Assembly (NCBI GenBank): GCA_002453315.1
Contig: DKGO01000099.1
Location: 1-12,740 of the forward strand
From: Caryophanales bacterium UBA6768
GTDB taxonomy: Bacteria > Bacillota > Bacilli > Bacillales_D > Amphibacillaceae
Direction: 5' to 3'
DNA length: 12,740 nucleotides
Of this stretch, positions 7,075 through 12,740 are shown one piece after another (the first letter of the stretch is position 1; the number at the start of each line of letters is the position of its first letter). A model generated the notes under the pieces. The model did not search any database, had not been told where the DNA came from, and worked only from the letters and a program-made list of their open reading frames with translations. The position numbers were made by a program, and so were the translations under genes.

Positions 7075-7845
7075 TTAATTAAATTCCAAACCGACAACAA
7101 AATCGTCCGTTTTATCTGGAGTTTCCCCTAAAGCAAATGAGAGTTTCCCTCTATCCCCTCTCATGATTCGCTTTTGAATAACGACAGCATTTTTCCCTAC
7201 ATAAATGATGCGCTCTAACGACAATGCCGGTTTCCCGATTTCCACTTCCAAATAATTTGATTCGAACTCATTAATTGCGATCGGTTCGATATCTAATGTA
7301 GAGGAAGTGAAATCTAGATTGCAATCCTTTTCCAAATACTCAAACACTGCTATATCCTCTAAATCTTGTTCTAATAGATTTGGAGCATAACAATCAGGAA
7401 TATATAACGTTTCTAAAATTAACGGCTTCCCATTGACTAAACGGACCCGAACAACTTTATTTATTTTCTCAAGCTTGTCCAATGTAAAAATACCGTACAC
7501 ACGACTGGATATTTTCGTATCATTAGAATACTGAATGACTTTTGAACTTGGTGTCAATCCTTGTTTTAAAGCTTGTTGATTAAAGCTGTGTTCTCCGATT
7601 AAGTTTTGGACAATTTTCGATTTAGAAACGAACGTTCCAACACCTTGCCTAGTATAAATCAATCCTTCTACCGTTAATTCACTAAGGGCTTTTCTCACAG
7701 TAGCACGACTCACATCATACGTTTCCATCAAGTTCCTTTCGGATGGAACTTTAGAGTCCTCTTCCCATGAGCCCTCTTTTATTTTTTCCTTCATTCGTTC
7801 TTTCAGTTGATAATACAGCGGAATTACACTTTTTTGATCCAACAT
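7075..7845 (-). CDS. GntR/HutC-type transcriptional regulator (UTRA domain), probable regulator of the sulfatase and CHR genes
   Basis: A 256-aa regulator unrelated in detail to the one at 4858. The N-terminal winged helix (about 5-75) has SVIPLYYQLKERMKEKI, SKVPSERNLMETYDVSRAT and VRKALSELTVEGLIYTRQG; the UTRA domain (about 95-240) ends with the typical IMRGDRGKLSFALG. I chose ATG 7845 (MLDQKSVIP) because AAGGA stands 9 bp before it; the in-frame ATG at 7854 directly abuts that box, which is too close. Its promoter region holds GTTGTACGTACCACT immediately after the -10 box, and the alkyl sulfatase gene has the same arrangement, so it probably represses itself, the downstream CHR pair and the sulfatase. 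The effector is unknown; an alkyl sulfate, alcohol or fatty acid would fit the context. Confidence 0.92.
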   Translation of the reverse strand: MLDQKSVIPLYYQLKERMKEKIKEGSWEEDSKVPSERNLMETYDVSRATVRKALSELTVEGLIYTRQGVGTFVSKSKIVQNLIGEHSFNQQALKQGLTPSSKVIQYSNDTKISSRVYGIFTLDKLEKINKVVRVRLVNGKPLILETLYIPDCYAPNLLEQDLEDIAVFEYLEKDCNLDFTSSTLDIEPIAINEFESNYLEVEIGKPALSLERIIYVGKNAVVIQKRIMRGDRGKLSFALGETPDKTDDFVVGLEFN

Positions 7846-7891
7846 CGTTATCATTCCTTCAAAATCTTCAACATAGTTATATGCTCATCAT

Positions 7892-7906
7892 GTTGTACGT
7901 ACCACT
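7892..7906. promoter_or_regulatory. Probable operator in the leader of the second GntR gene
   Basis: GTTGTACGTACCACT contains the perfect 8-bp palindrome GTACGTAC (7895-7902). Fourteen of 15 bases match the site before the sulfatase gene (GTTGTGCGTACCACT, 10046-10060), and both lie 10-13 bp downstream of a predicted -10 box. The match between two otherwise unrelated intergenic regions supports a shared regulator. Confidence 0.78.
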
Positions 7907-7917
7907 TTATGTTTTTC

Positions 7918-7946
7918 AGTTTAATAGTATTCTTTTGATTTGTCAA
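7918..7946 (-). promoter_or_regulatory. Sigma-A promoter of the second GntR gene
   Basis: On the minus strand a consensus TTGACA (7941-7946), a 17-bp spacer and TAAACT (7918-7923) are followed within 13 bp by the GTACGTAC operator. The transcript would carry the regulator and probably the two CHR genes. Confidence 0.7.
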
Positions 7947-8019
7947 TCATATTTTGTATGTAATATGTCAGTGCATGAAATATTACTATTTTCTTCGCCT
8001 TTTTTCATTATAAAAGTTT

Positions 8020-8070
8020 AGGAAAGACTATCTCCTCTAAGTTGTAAGTAGGCAAGATAGCACCTTCCCT
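8020..8070 (-). terminator. Imperfect hairpin downstream of the sulfatase gene, possible terminator
   Basis: AGGGAAG plus CTATCT pairs with AGATAG plus CTTTCCT across a 21-nt loop (arms 8055-8070 and 8020-8033), with small internal loops. It is followed on the minus strand by AAACTTTTAT, a short U-rich stretch. It lies 29 bp beyond the sulfatase stop and before the next promoter, the place where a terminator is expected, but the U-run is weak. Confidence 0.4.
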
Positions 8071-8098
8071 AGCGTTTAGATTTAATTTTTTCAGGAAA

Positions 8099-9955
8099 TT
8101 ATGGCGTAACGATATTGATAGCATTTGAAAACTTATCAAAAAGTGAAAGGAATTCAGTAACTTTATTTTGGTCGCCTGACAATTTTAATTTTTGAGAAGC
8201 AATGGCTTCGTCAAGTGAAATGCCCCCCAAAACAACTGCATAAAACGACACTTTATCAGTCGTTAAAGAGACGTCTGGATCCTTGTCAAGCTTATCTTTT
8301 TTATTTAAAACAGAGTGGTCAAGACAAAGCGTATAGTCTTCTTCAACATCAGTTAAAGAGAGGTTAATAGTTAGTCTCTTTCCGTCTGCTTTTAGTCCAT
8401 TTAATCGCACTGCAAGCAATTTAAAGAACTCTGTAAACGGCATTTGTTGAACCATTTTCGGCATTCCTTTATGATCTCTTGGCATGCGCACACCTTGTCT
8501 TAATTCCTGTGCTCCCACAAGATAAATGTTCCGCCAATTTGCTGATTCTGCTTGATAGCCTAGTTGTTCATACGTATCCGCTAATAATTCTTTTGCATCC
8601 TCGTTATCCGAATCTGCCATAACGACATGCTTCAATACTTCAGCAACCCACCGGTATTCGCCTTTTTCATAATCTGCTTTAGCTTGTTTCATGACACTTT
8701 CGGCCCCACCCATGTATTGAACATATTTTTTCCCTGCATCCACTTGAGGAAGTGAATCAAGATCAGATGGATGACCACTATAATAGCCTAAGTAAAAGTT
8801 GTATACGCCTTTTGAATTGTGCTGAACTGTTCCATAATAGCCTCGGTTCCCCCAATACTTTCCTAGTGAATCTGGGAGCTCTAGTGTTTCAGCAATTTCT
8901 TCCATCGTTAACCCGTGGTTAGCTAGTCTCACCGTTTGGTCGTGAATATATTTATACAAGTCGCGTTGCATTCGCAAATGTTCAATCGCCTTCTCCTTTC
9001 CCCATACAGGCCAAGCGTGAATCATGACGAGTGCGTCGATCTCACTTTCTGCAAACAGATCAATTGTCGTATCAAGCGCCTTCACCCACTCTAGCGTATC
9101 GCGGGTCTTCGCTCCTCTAACTGTATAAATTTGGTGCATCGTTTTATTCGCATTTTCGGATACGAACAATGCTTTGTAATTTTGAATGTAAAAGTGCATT
9201 TCAGCAGGTGCCTCTGTATTTGGCGTCAATAAAAATTGAAAGGTGATTCCGTCCACTTCCATTTCTTGGAATTCCTGTGTAATTTCTGTATTCGGTAATA
9301 CAAAACCGGATTGCCCACCACCAAAAACAGAACCAATTCCTGCATTTAAAAAGCCTGCGTCCCCTTGAGGTAAGCCTAAACCAAACTGATACATCGCGCG
9401 ACGATTCATAATCGGACCAAGCATCACATTCTCACTAAACGCCTCTTTTGCAAAATGTTCCGGAACGATAATTGGAATGTCAGATGTCTCCGCATATTCA
9501 AGAATGGACTCAGTGCCACCAAAGTGGTCAGCATGGCTTTGACTAATAATAATCGCAACGACTGGTTTTTTTGGACGATGTTCGTAATACAATTCAATCG
9601 CTGCCTTTGCAGTATGAATACCAGATAACGTATCAATGACGATAATCCCAGTCTTTCCTTCTACAATTACTGTCGTGGCTAGTGCAAGCCCACGAACTTG
9701 ATAAATGCCCTCCACCACTTTATATATACCTGATTTTGCTTGCAGTTGCGTGTTTCGCCATAAGCTTGGATTGACCGTGTCAGGAGCAAGTCTGTCCTCT
9801 ACATTTAAATTTTGGATTGGATTTTCTACTGGTGCAATTAAGCCTCTATCTGCATCTACAAAATCTTGTTTATCCTCAAAATTAAGATATTCCGAAAATT
9901 TTTTATTTACTTCTTTTGTAAAAGATGTTGCTTCTTTTGGTTGATCAAAAGACAT
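8099..9955 (-). CDS. Alkyl sulfatase-like metallo-beta-lactamase-fold hydrolase (SdsA1/BDS1/YjcS type) with an altered zinc motif
   Basis: A 618-aa protein matching the alkylsulfatase plan: an N-terminal metallo-beta-lactamase domain (about 70-340), a helical dimerisation domain (about 350-490) and a C-terminal SCP2-like domain (about 500-618). No signal peptide is visible, so it is probably cytoplasmic. The metal motif reads SQSHADHFGG (138-147) where SdsA1-type enzymes read THSHxDHxGG: the first His ligand is Gln139. The other expected ligands are present: His141, Asp143, His144, Glu248 (NTEAPAEM), Glu267 (SEN) and His313 (HAWPVWG). The family hydrolyses primary or secondary alkyl sulfates to alcohol plus sulfate. 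The ATG has GAGGGGGA upstream. An independent promoter with the GTTGTGCGTACCACT operator points to control by the GntR protein at 7075. Family certain; sulfatase activity less so because of Gln139. Confidence 0.9.
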   Translation of the reverse strand: MSFDQPKEATSFTKEVNKKFSEYLNFEDKQDFVDADRGLIAPVENPIQNLNVEDRLAPDTVNPSLWRNTQLQAKSGIYKVVEGIYQVRGLALATTVIVEGKTGIIVIDTLSGIHTAKAAIELYYEHRPKKPVVAIIISQSHADHFGGTESILEYAETSDIPIIVPEHFAKEAFSENVMLGPIMNRRAMYQFGLGLPQGDAGFLNAGIGSVFGGGQSGFVLPNTEITQEFQEMEVDGITFQFLLTPNTEAPAEMHFYIQNYKALFVSENANKTMHQIYTVRGAKTRDTLEWVKALDTTIDLFAESEIDALVMIHAWPVWGKEKAIEHLRMQRDLYKYIHDQTVRLANHGLTMEEIAETLELPDSLGKYWGNRGYYGTVQHNSKGVYNFYLGYYSGHPSDLDSLPQVDAGKKYVQYMGGAESVMKQAKADYEKGEYRWVAEVLKHVVMADSDNEDAKELLADTYEQLGYQAESANWRNIYLVGAQELRQGVRMPRDHKGMPKMVQQMPFTEFFKLLAVRLNGLKADGKRLTINLSLTDVEEDYTLCLDHSVLNKKDKLDKDPDVSLTTDKVSFYAVVLGGISLDEAIASQKLKLSGDQNKVTEFLSLFDKFSNAINIVTP

Positions 9956-10001
9956 TCTGGATTCCCCCTCTGTTCAACTATGTAAAAATTGAGTGTTTTC
10001 A

Positions 10002-10028
10002 GCTGTAATGGCTGTAATGGCTGTAATG
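10002..10028. repeat. Three perfect tandem copies of a 9-bp unit in the sulfatase leader
   Basis: GCTGTAATG occurs three times head to tail between the operator (10046-10060) and the ribosome binding site of the sulfatase gene. On the transcript this reads as (CATTACAGC)x3. The decayed second copy of this leader near 11720-11740 lacks the array, so it probably expanded after the duplication. It may be simple slippage or may tune the leader RNA. Confidence 0.85.
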
Positions 10029-10045
10029 GGTTTTGATCCTGTTAG

Positions 10046-10060
10046 GTTGTGCGTACCACT
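10046..10060. promoter_or_regulatory. Probable operator upstream of the alkyl sulfatase gene
   Basis: GTTGTGCGTACCACT differs by one base from the site in the leader of the second GntR gene (7892-7906). It begins immediately after the predicted transcription start of the sulfatase gene, so the bound regulator would block transcription. Confidence 0.78.
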
Positions 10061-10068
10061 CAAGTGTA

Positions 10069-10097
10069 AGTATAATCACGCCCTTGAAGCTTGTCAA
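10069..10097 (-). promoter_or_regulatory. Strong sigma-A promoter of the alkyl sulfatase gene
   Basis: On the minus strand a perfect TTGACA (10092-10097), a 17-bp spacer and TATACT (10069-10074) are seen, with transcription expected to start near 10061. The untranslated leader would be about 105 nt and contains the operator and the 9-bp tandem repeat. Both promoter boxes recur exactly at 11764-11792. Confidence 0.82.
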
Positions 10098-10198
10098 AGA
10101 TAATTTTTATTATCCTTATTATTTAATGGAGTGAACCTTCACCGTTTACGTCATTAAAATTTTCGAACAGGATTTATCCAAAGTTAGAATTAAATCCC

Positions 10199-10339
10199 TT
10201 AATCTCAATTCTTACAATATGAATAAAGAGGAGAACAACCAGAATTAATTGACCGAATTCATAGCCAAATTTTCCATTACCTCAAATGAAAAAACTGCCC
10301 TTTGAAAACAGGCAGTTTTTTCATTCATATTGAGATTAA
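10199..10339. repeat. Inverted repeat bracketing a gene-remnant terminator
   Basis: TTAATCTCAAT (10199-10209) and AATATGAAT (10216-10224) on the left are both complementary to ATTCATATTGAGATTAA (10323-10339) on the right; the left arm looks like the right arm with a 9-nt insertion. The roughly 100 bp between contain no convincing gene. It could be the trace of a small inserted element or an inverted duplication. In the intergenic stretch 9956-10490 the rest is promoter, operator, tandem repeat, terminator and a gene fragment. Confidence 0.5.
10286..10324. terminator. Strong bidirectional Rho-independent terminator
   Basis: ATGAAAAAACTGCC (10286-10299) and GGCAGTTTTTTCAT (10311-10324) are perfectly complementary over 14 bp with an 11-nt loop. 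The A-run and T-run on the two sides let it work in both directions. On the minus strand it begins 12 bp after the stop of the gene remnant at 10336-10428, so it was probably that gene's terminator and now would also stop transcripts from the hydrolase gene. Confidence 0.88.
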
Positions 10340-10428
10340 ACTGATATGTCAAATACACGCTTTCCAATTTTCGTCACCAATTCAAGCGAAAGTGTCTTAA
10401 GTGTTTTCGGACTATGTATATCAAATGC
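10336..10428 (-). pseudogene. C-terminal remnant of an unidentified gene
   Basis: Thirty sense codons followed by TAA encode a plausible protein end (AFDIHSPKTLKTLSLELV, then TKIGKRVFDISV) with a helix-like amphipathic pattern. A stop codon lies directly upstream in frame (10429-10431), and the preceding 60 bp are AT-rich with no continuation that I can trust. A strong terminator stands 12 bp past its stop, exactly as expected for a true gene end. The tail vaguely resembles the last helix of IclR-type regulators, but this is too short to identify; it does not match any other protein in the window. Confidence 0.5.
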
Positions 10429-10490
10429 TTACACGTAAAATTAACATTAAAATATATTTATATTAGGAAATTGAGTAGATTTTGTTGAAA

Positions 10491-11405
10491 CTACCTCGCT
10501 AAAAAAACAAAGATTTCTTCATTTACCCTATCCGATGCATCATTTTGGACAAAATGTCCCGCCTCACTAATTCGCTTGATTTCAATATTAGGTACCCATT
10601 CTCTCAGCCCATCAAGCAATTTTATACTTAACGCTTGATCTTTTTCTCCCCATAGGACAAGGGTTGGGGCGTCAATCACTTTATTTTCCGGTATGTTTTT
10701 TCCGCGTATTTGGAAGGATGCCCGGTACCAGCTCAACAAGGCTGGTATTGCGTCTGGAACCGCGTAACTCGCGGCGTATAGTGCTAAGTCTTCTTCGTTA
10801 TAAGTAGAATCATGGCTAAACTTGTCATTGAAAAACCATCTAGCTGTTCGGGCGAAATCGGCAGTTAGCACCTTTTCAGGCCAACGTGGTTTTTGAAAAA
10901 AACGCATATACCATGACATTTTGTACTGTTCACTTGTACGATCTCTCAATTCTCTTGAAAATAGGACTGGATGAGGGGCATTCAATATAACGAGACGCTC
11001 CGTCATTTGCGGGTGCCACATCGCAAAATTCCAAGCAACAGCTCCACCCCAATCATGAGCTACGATAATTGCCGATTGTTTCTCTTGCTGCAAAATTAAC
11101 TGGCGGATGTCTTCAACAAGATTTGTAATTTGGTAATCCTTTATACTTTGCGGTTTGTCATTCATTCCATACCCACGCAAATCCGGCGCAACGACCCGAT
11201 AGCCTTGTGTCGCAAAATGTGAAATTTGCTTTCTCCATGTGTACCAACACTCCGGAAAACCGTGAAGAAATAATATAAGTTTACCTTCTTTTGGACCGGC
11301 TGTTACTGCGTGAAACTTCAAACCATTGATCGTAAATTGTTCAAGCTCTGCCTTACAATCAAGTGATAAAACAGCTTGTTCATAGTATGAATGTAACACT
11401 TTCAT
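10491..11405 (-). CDS. Alpha/beta-fold hydrolase, epoxide hydrolase-like
   Basis: A 304-aa cytoplasmic hydrolase of normal family length. Oxyanion-hole motif HGFPE is at 48-52; the nucleophile elbow VAHDWGGAVAW (115-125) places Asp118 as nucleophile, as in epoxide hydrolases and haloalkane dehalogenases. The acid is probably Asp256 (LWGEKDQAL) and the base His284 (AGHFVQND). In the cap domain SWYRAS (225-230, Tyr227) matches the WYR motif that supplies one epoxide-activating Tyr, and Tyr166 (WYMRFFQ) could be the second, favouring epoxide hydrolase over dehalogenase. Substrate is unknown. The ATG is preceded by AAAGGGGGAG. No clear promoter is close by; the nearest strong one is in the decayed sulfatase duplicate at 11764-11792, pointing this way. 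It could process alcohol- or alkene-derived intermediates of the neighbouring pathway (inference). Confidence 0.87.
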   Translation of the reverse strand: MKVLHSYYEQAVLSLDCKAELEQFTINGLKFHAVTAGPKEGKLILFLHGFPECWYTWRKQISHFATQGYRVVAPDLRGYGMNDKPQSIKDYQITNLVEDIRQLILQQEKQSAIIVAHDWGGAVAWNFAMWHPQMTERLVILNAPHPVLFSRELRDRTSEQYKMSWYMRFFQKPRWPEKVLTADFARTARWFFNDKFSHDSTYNEEDLALYAASYAVPDAIPALLSWYRASFQIRGKNIPENKVIDAPTLVLWGEKDQALSIKLLDGLREWVPNIEIKRISEAGHFVQNDASDRVNEEIFVFLAR

Positions 11406-11550
11406 TGGACTCCCCCTTTATTCATTGTTGTTGTGAACTTCGCCTTCAATCTCTATCCTTACTTAGATTAATCTCGAACTTCTATCTCCAAGGTCATGAA
11501 AAATTTAAATTCGTCATCATTCCCTTGTCACGAAAATAAATGATAGGGAT

Positions 11551-11690
11551 TCAGTTTATTTTAATGGCCTGCAAATTTTTTTCTGAAGCAATTTTTCGGA
11601 GTGGATTTTCTACTTGTGCAATTAAGCCTCTGTCGCATCTACAAAACCTCGTTTATTTTCAAATTAAAATATTCTAAATCTTTTTCTAAA
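11551..11690 (-). pseudogene. Decayed second copy of the alkyl sulfatase 5' end
   Basis: The minus strand encodes broken pieces matching the sulfatase N-terminus: LEYFN (intact gene EYLNF), then after a 1-base loss FENKRGFVDA (intact FEDKQDFVDA), then after another RGLIAQVENP (intact RGLIAPVENP). It then diverges and ends at TGA 11551-11553. The start codon and some 50 bp around it are deleted relative to the intact gene at 9955. At DNA level the similarity is clear from about 11590 to 11690 and continues into the promoter. It is too broken to be made as protein. Confidence 0.82.
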
Positions 11691-11740
11691 AGCTCCCCTG
11701 TTCAACTTTTAATATGTAAAAACTGGATTTTAGCCTGTAA

Positions 11741-11756
11741 GGTTGTGCAATTACTT
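11741..11756. promoter_or_regulatory. Degenerate operator half-site in the duplicated promoter
   Basis: GGTTGTGCAATTACTT corresponds to the intact GGTTGTGCGTACCACT. The left half (GGTTGTGC) is kept while the other half has changed at several positions, destroying the GTAC dyad, so binding by the GntR protein is likely reduced or lost. Confidence 0.6.
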
Positions 11757-11763
11757 AAATATA

Positions 11764-11792
11764 AGTATATTGACGCCTTTAAAGCCTGTCAA
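11764..11792 (-). promoter_or_regulatory. Preserved copy of the sulfatase promoter, now facing the hydrolase gene
   Basis: On the minus strand TTGACA (11787-11792), a 17-bp spacer and TATACT (11764-11769) are identical in both boxes and spacing to the sulfatase promoter, although the spacer has drifted. A transcript starting near 11756 would run through the decayed sulfatase fragment into the hydrolase gene, with no terminator seen between. Confidence 0.65.
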
Positions 11793-11830
11793 AGATAATT
11801 ATTTATGAGCCTTACCTACGGTCATTAAAT

Positions 11831-11859
11831 TTTCGAACAGAATTTATCCAATGTATATT
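11831..11859 (+). promoter_or_regulatory. Possible promoter of the aconitase-family gene
   Basis: TTTCGA (11831-11836), a 17-bp spacer and TATATT (11854-11859) lie about 60 bp upstream of the start. The -35 box is poor, so this is only the best candidate; it sits at the outer edge of the duplicated segment. Confidence 0.3.
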
Positions 11860-11919
11860 TTGCCGTTTCTAGCCAAAGTTAAAGCATATGAGTATTTGAC
11901 TTCTTGAGGAGGCATACAA

Positions 11920-12740
11920 ATGGCATTAAATGTGACCCAAAAACTAATAAAAAGCCATCTCCTTTCCGGAAAAATGCTACCCGGTGAAGAGATAGGACTG
12001 AAGATCGATCAAACCTTAACACAAGACGCAACTGGCACTATGGTAATGCTTGAGCTTGAAGCAATGGGCTTAGAACGTGCAAAAACAGAAGCTTCTGCCC
12101 AATATGTTGACCACAATATTATTCAAGAAGATAGCAAAAATCCAGATGACCATTTATTTTTGCAAAGTGCAGCACGTCGTTTTGGCCTCTATTACAGTCG
12201 TCCCGGAAACGGAGTGAGTCACCCTGTACATATGCAAAGATTAGCAAAACCAGGGAAAACACTGCTCGGCTCTGATAGTCATACTTGTGCGAATGGATGC
12301 ATGGGAATGCTTGCAATTGGTGCAGGTGGGATTGACGTCGCAATGGCGATTGCTGGCGAACCTTTTTATGTAAAAATGCCAAAAGTATGGGGAATTAAAC
12401 TGACAGGAAAACTTCCTGATTGGGTGAGTGCAAAAGACGTTATACTTGAACTGCTTCGTCGGCATGACGTCAAAGGCGGTGTCAATCGCGTCATCGAATA
12501 TTACGGTCCTGGCTTAAAGGAATTAGATGCAATGGATCGCCATGTTATCGCAAACATGGGGGCAGAATTAGGGGCAACCGGTACTGTCTTTCCATCCGAT
12601 GGGGAGATTAAGCGCTTTTTAAGAACACAAGGGCGTGAAGAAGATTGGAGCGAACTCGTTGCAGACACAGGAGCAACGTACGACATTGAAGAAGAGATTA
12701 ATTTGTCAGATTTAGAACCTCTTATTGCAAAACCGTCAAG
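11920..12740 (+). CDS. Aconitase/homoaconitase-family hydratase, N-terminal part (cut by window edge)
   Basis: The first 273 codons of an aconitase-superfamily protein; it continues past 12740. Visible landmarks are QDATGTMVMLELEAMG (35-50), YVDHNIIQ (62-69), GVSHPVHMQRLAKPGKTLLGSDSHTC (98-123), and GCMGMLAIGAGGIDVAMAIAGEPFYVKMP (126-154), followed by GATGTVFPSDGEI (218-230). The Asp-Ser-His of the active site is present; the three 4Fe-4S cysteines lie further downstream in this family and are not in the window. The pattern is closer to the shorter aconitase/3-isopropylmalate dehydratase-like branch than to the large CitB type. The ATG has GAGGAGG 7 bp upstream, an excellent site. It is the only plus-strand gene, divergent from the hydrolase. 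A hydro-lyase of a di- or tricarboxylate is likely; the exact substrate is open. Confidence 0.88.
   Translation, partial: MALNVTQKLIKSHLLSGKMLPGEEIGLKIDQTLTQDATGTMVMLELEAMGLERAKTEASAQYVDHNIIQEDSKNPDDHLFLQSAARRFGLYYSRPGNGVSHPVHMQRLAKPGKTLLGSDSHTCANGCMGMLAIGAGGIDVAMAIAGEPFYVKMPKVWGIKLTGKLPDWVSAKDVILELLRRHDVKGGVNRVIEYYGPGLKELDAMDRHVIANMGAELGATGTVFPSDGEIKRFLRTQGREEDWSELVADTGATYDIEEEINLSDLEPLIAKPS

Larger units (their letters stand above)
11590..11887. repeat. Diverged direct duplicate of the sulfatase start and upstream region (second copy of about 9810-10190)
   Basis: Shared landmarks in the same order and orientation are TGCAATTAAGCCTCT, GCATCTACAAAA, CTGTTCAAC, TATGTAAAAA, AGGTTGTGC, AAGTATA, TGTCAAAGATAAT, TCATTAAA, TTTTCGAACAG, ATTTATCCAA and CCAAAGTTA. 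The second copy lacks the start codon region, the 9-bp tandem repeat array and about 15-20 bp before TCATTAAA. With 11406-11550, where I see no gene, this fills the 514-bp space between the hydrolase and the aconitase-family gene. Confidence 0.85.

Noticed and set aside
10002..10028. Tandem 9-bp units considered as a CRISPR-like or iteron array.
   Set aside because: No spacers, only three short units, and no cas or replication gene nearby.
10219..10248. A nine-codon plus-strand reading frame (ATG AAT AAA ... TAA) before the terminator.
   Set aside because: No ribosome binding site, no plausible leader-peptide role and no gene following on the plus strand.
11601..11798. 65-codon plus-strand open frame across the duplicated segment.
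   Set aside because: It lies antisense to the decayed sulfatase fragment, has no ribosome binding site, and its sequence is explained by the duplication.
12119..12686. Several minus-strand open frames at the right end.
   Set aside because: All lie opposite the aconitase-family gene, whose frame shows clear family motifs; the minus frames have Ser/Arg-rich translations without recognisable domains.

Overview
The window looks like a chromosomal catabolic region from a low-GC Bacillota, probably a Bacillaceae relative. The grounds are AT-rich codon use, strong GGAGG-type ribosome binding sites, sigma-A promoters with 17-bp spacers and the protein families present. The genus cannot be fixed from the sequence alone. 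Every gene reads on the minus strand except the one at the right edge.

Left half (1-5750): a carboxylate uptake and activation module. In transcription order (right to left) it holds a GntR/HutC-type repressor, a tripartite tricarboxylate transporter (binding lipoprotein TctC, small subunit TctB, large permease TctA), an acyl-CoA dehydrogenase-family protein and the N-terminal part of an acyl-CoA synthetase cut by the window edge. The same 14-bp near-palindrome (ATGTCTATATACAT) lies upstream of both the regulator and the dehydrogenase, so both blocks probably form one regulon. A hairpin with a U-run sits between tctC and tctB and would favour production of the binding protein. The dehydrogenase has Thr where the family normally has its catalytic Glu.

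Middle (5868-10180): a second GntR-type regulator followed by a split pair of CHR-family (chromate/sulfate) transporter subunits, and upstream of them a metallo-beta-lactamase-fold alkyl sulfatase-like protein. The regulator and the sulfatase gene have near-identical promoter-operator layouts: a TTGACA-type box, 17 bp, a -10 box, then GTTGTrCGTACCACT just downstream. This predicts one regulon joining organosulfate hydrolysis to a CHR transporter. The sulfatase has Gln in place of the first His of the zinc motif.

Right part (10180-12740): an epoxide-hydrolase-like alpha/beta hydrolase lies between two stretches of gene debris. One is a 30-codon C-terminal remnant with its own terminator. The other is a decayed second copy of the sulfatase 5' end together with its promoter; that copy keeps the -35/-10 boxes but has lost half of the operator and now points at the hydrolase gene. 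An aconitase-family gene on the plus strand begins at 11920 and runs off the window.

Together the genes could take up organic acids or organosulfates, release the alcohol or acid, activate it to a CoA thioester and oxidise it. That overall pathway is inference; the operators and the duplication are visible directly.
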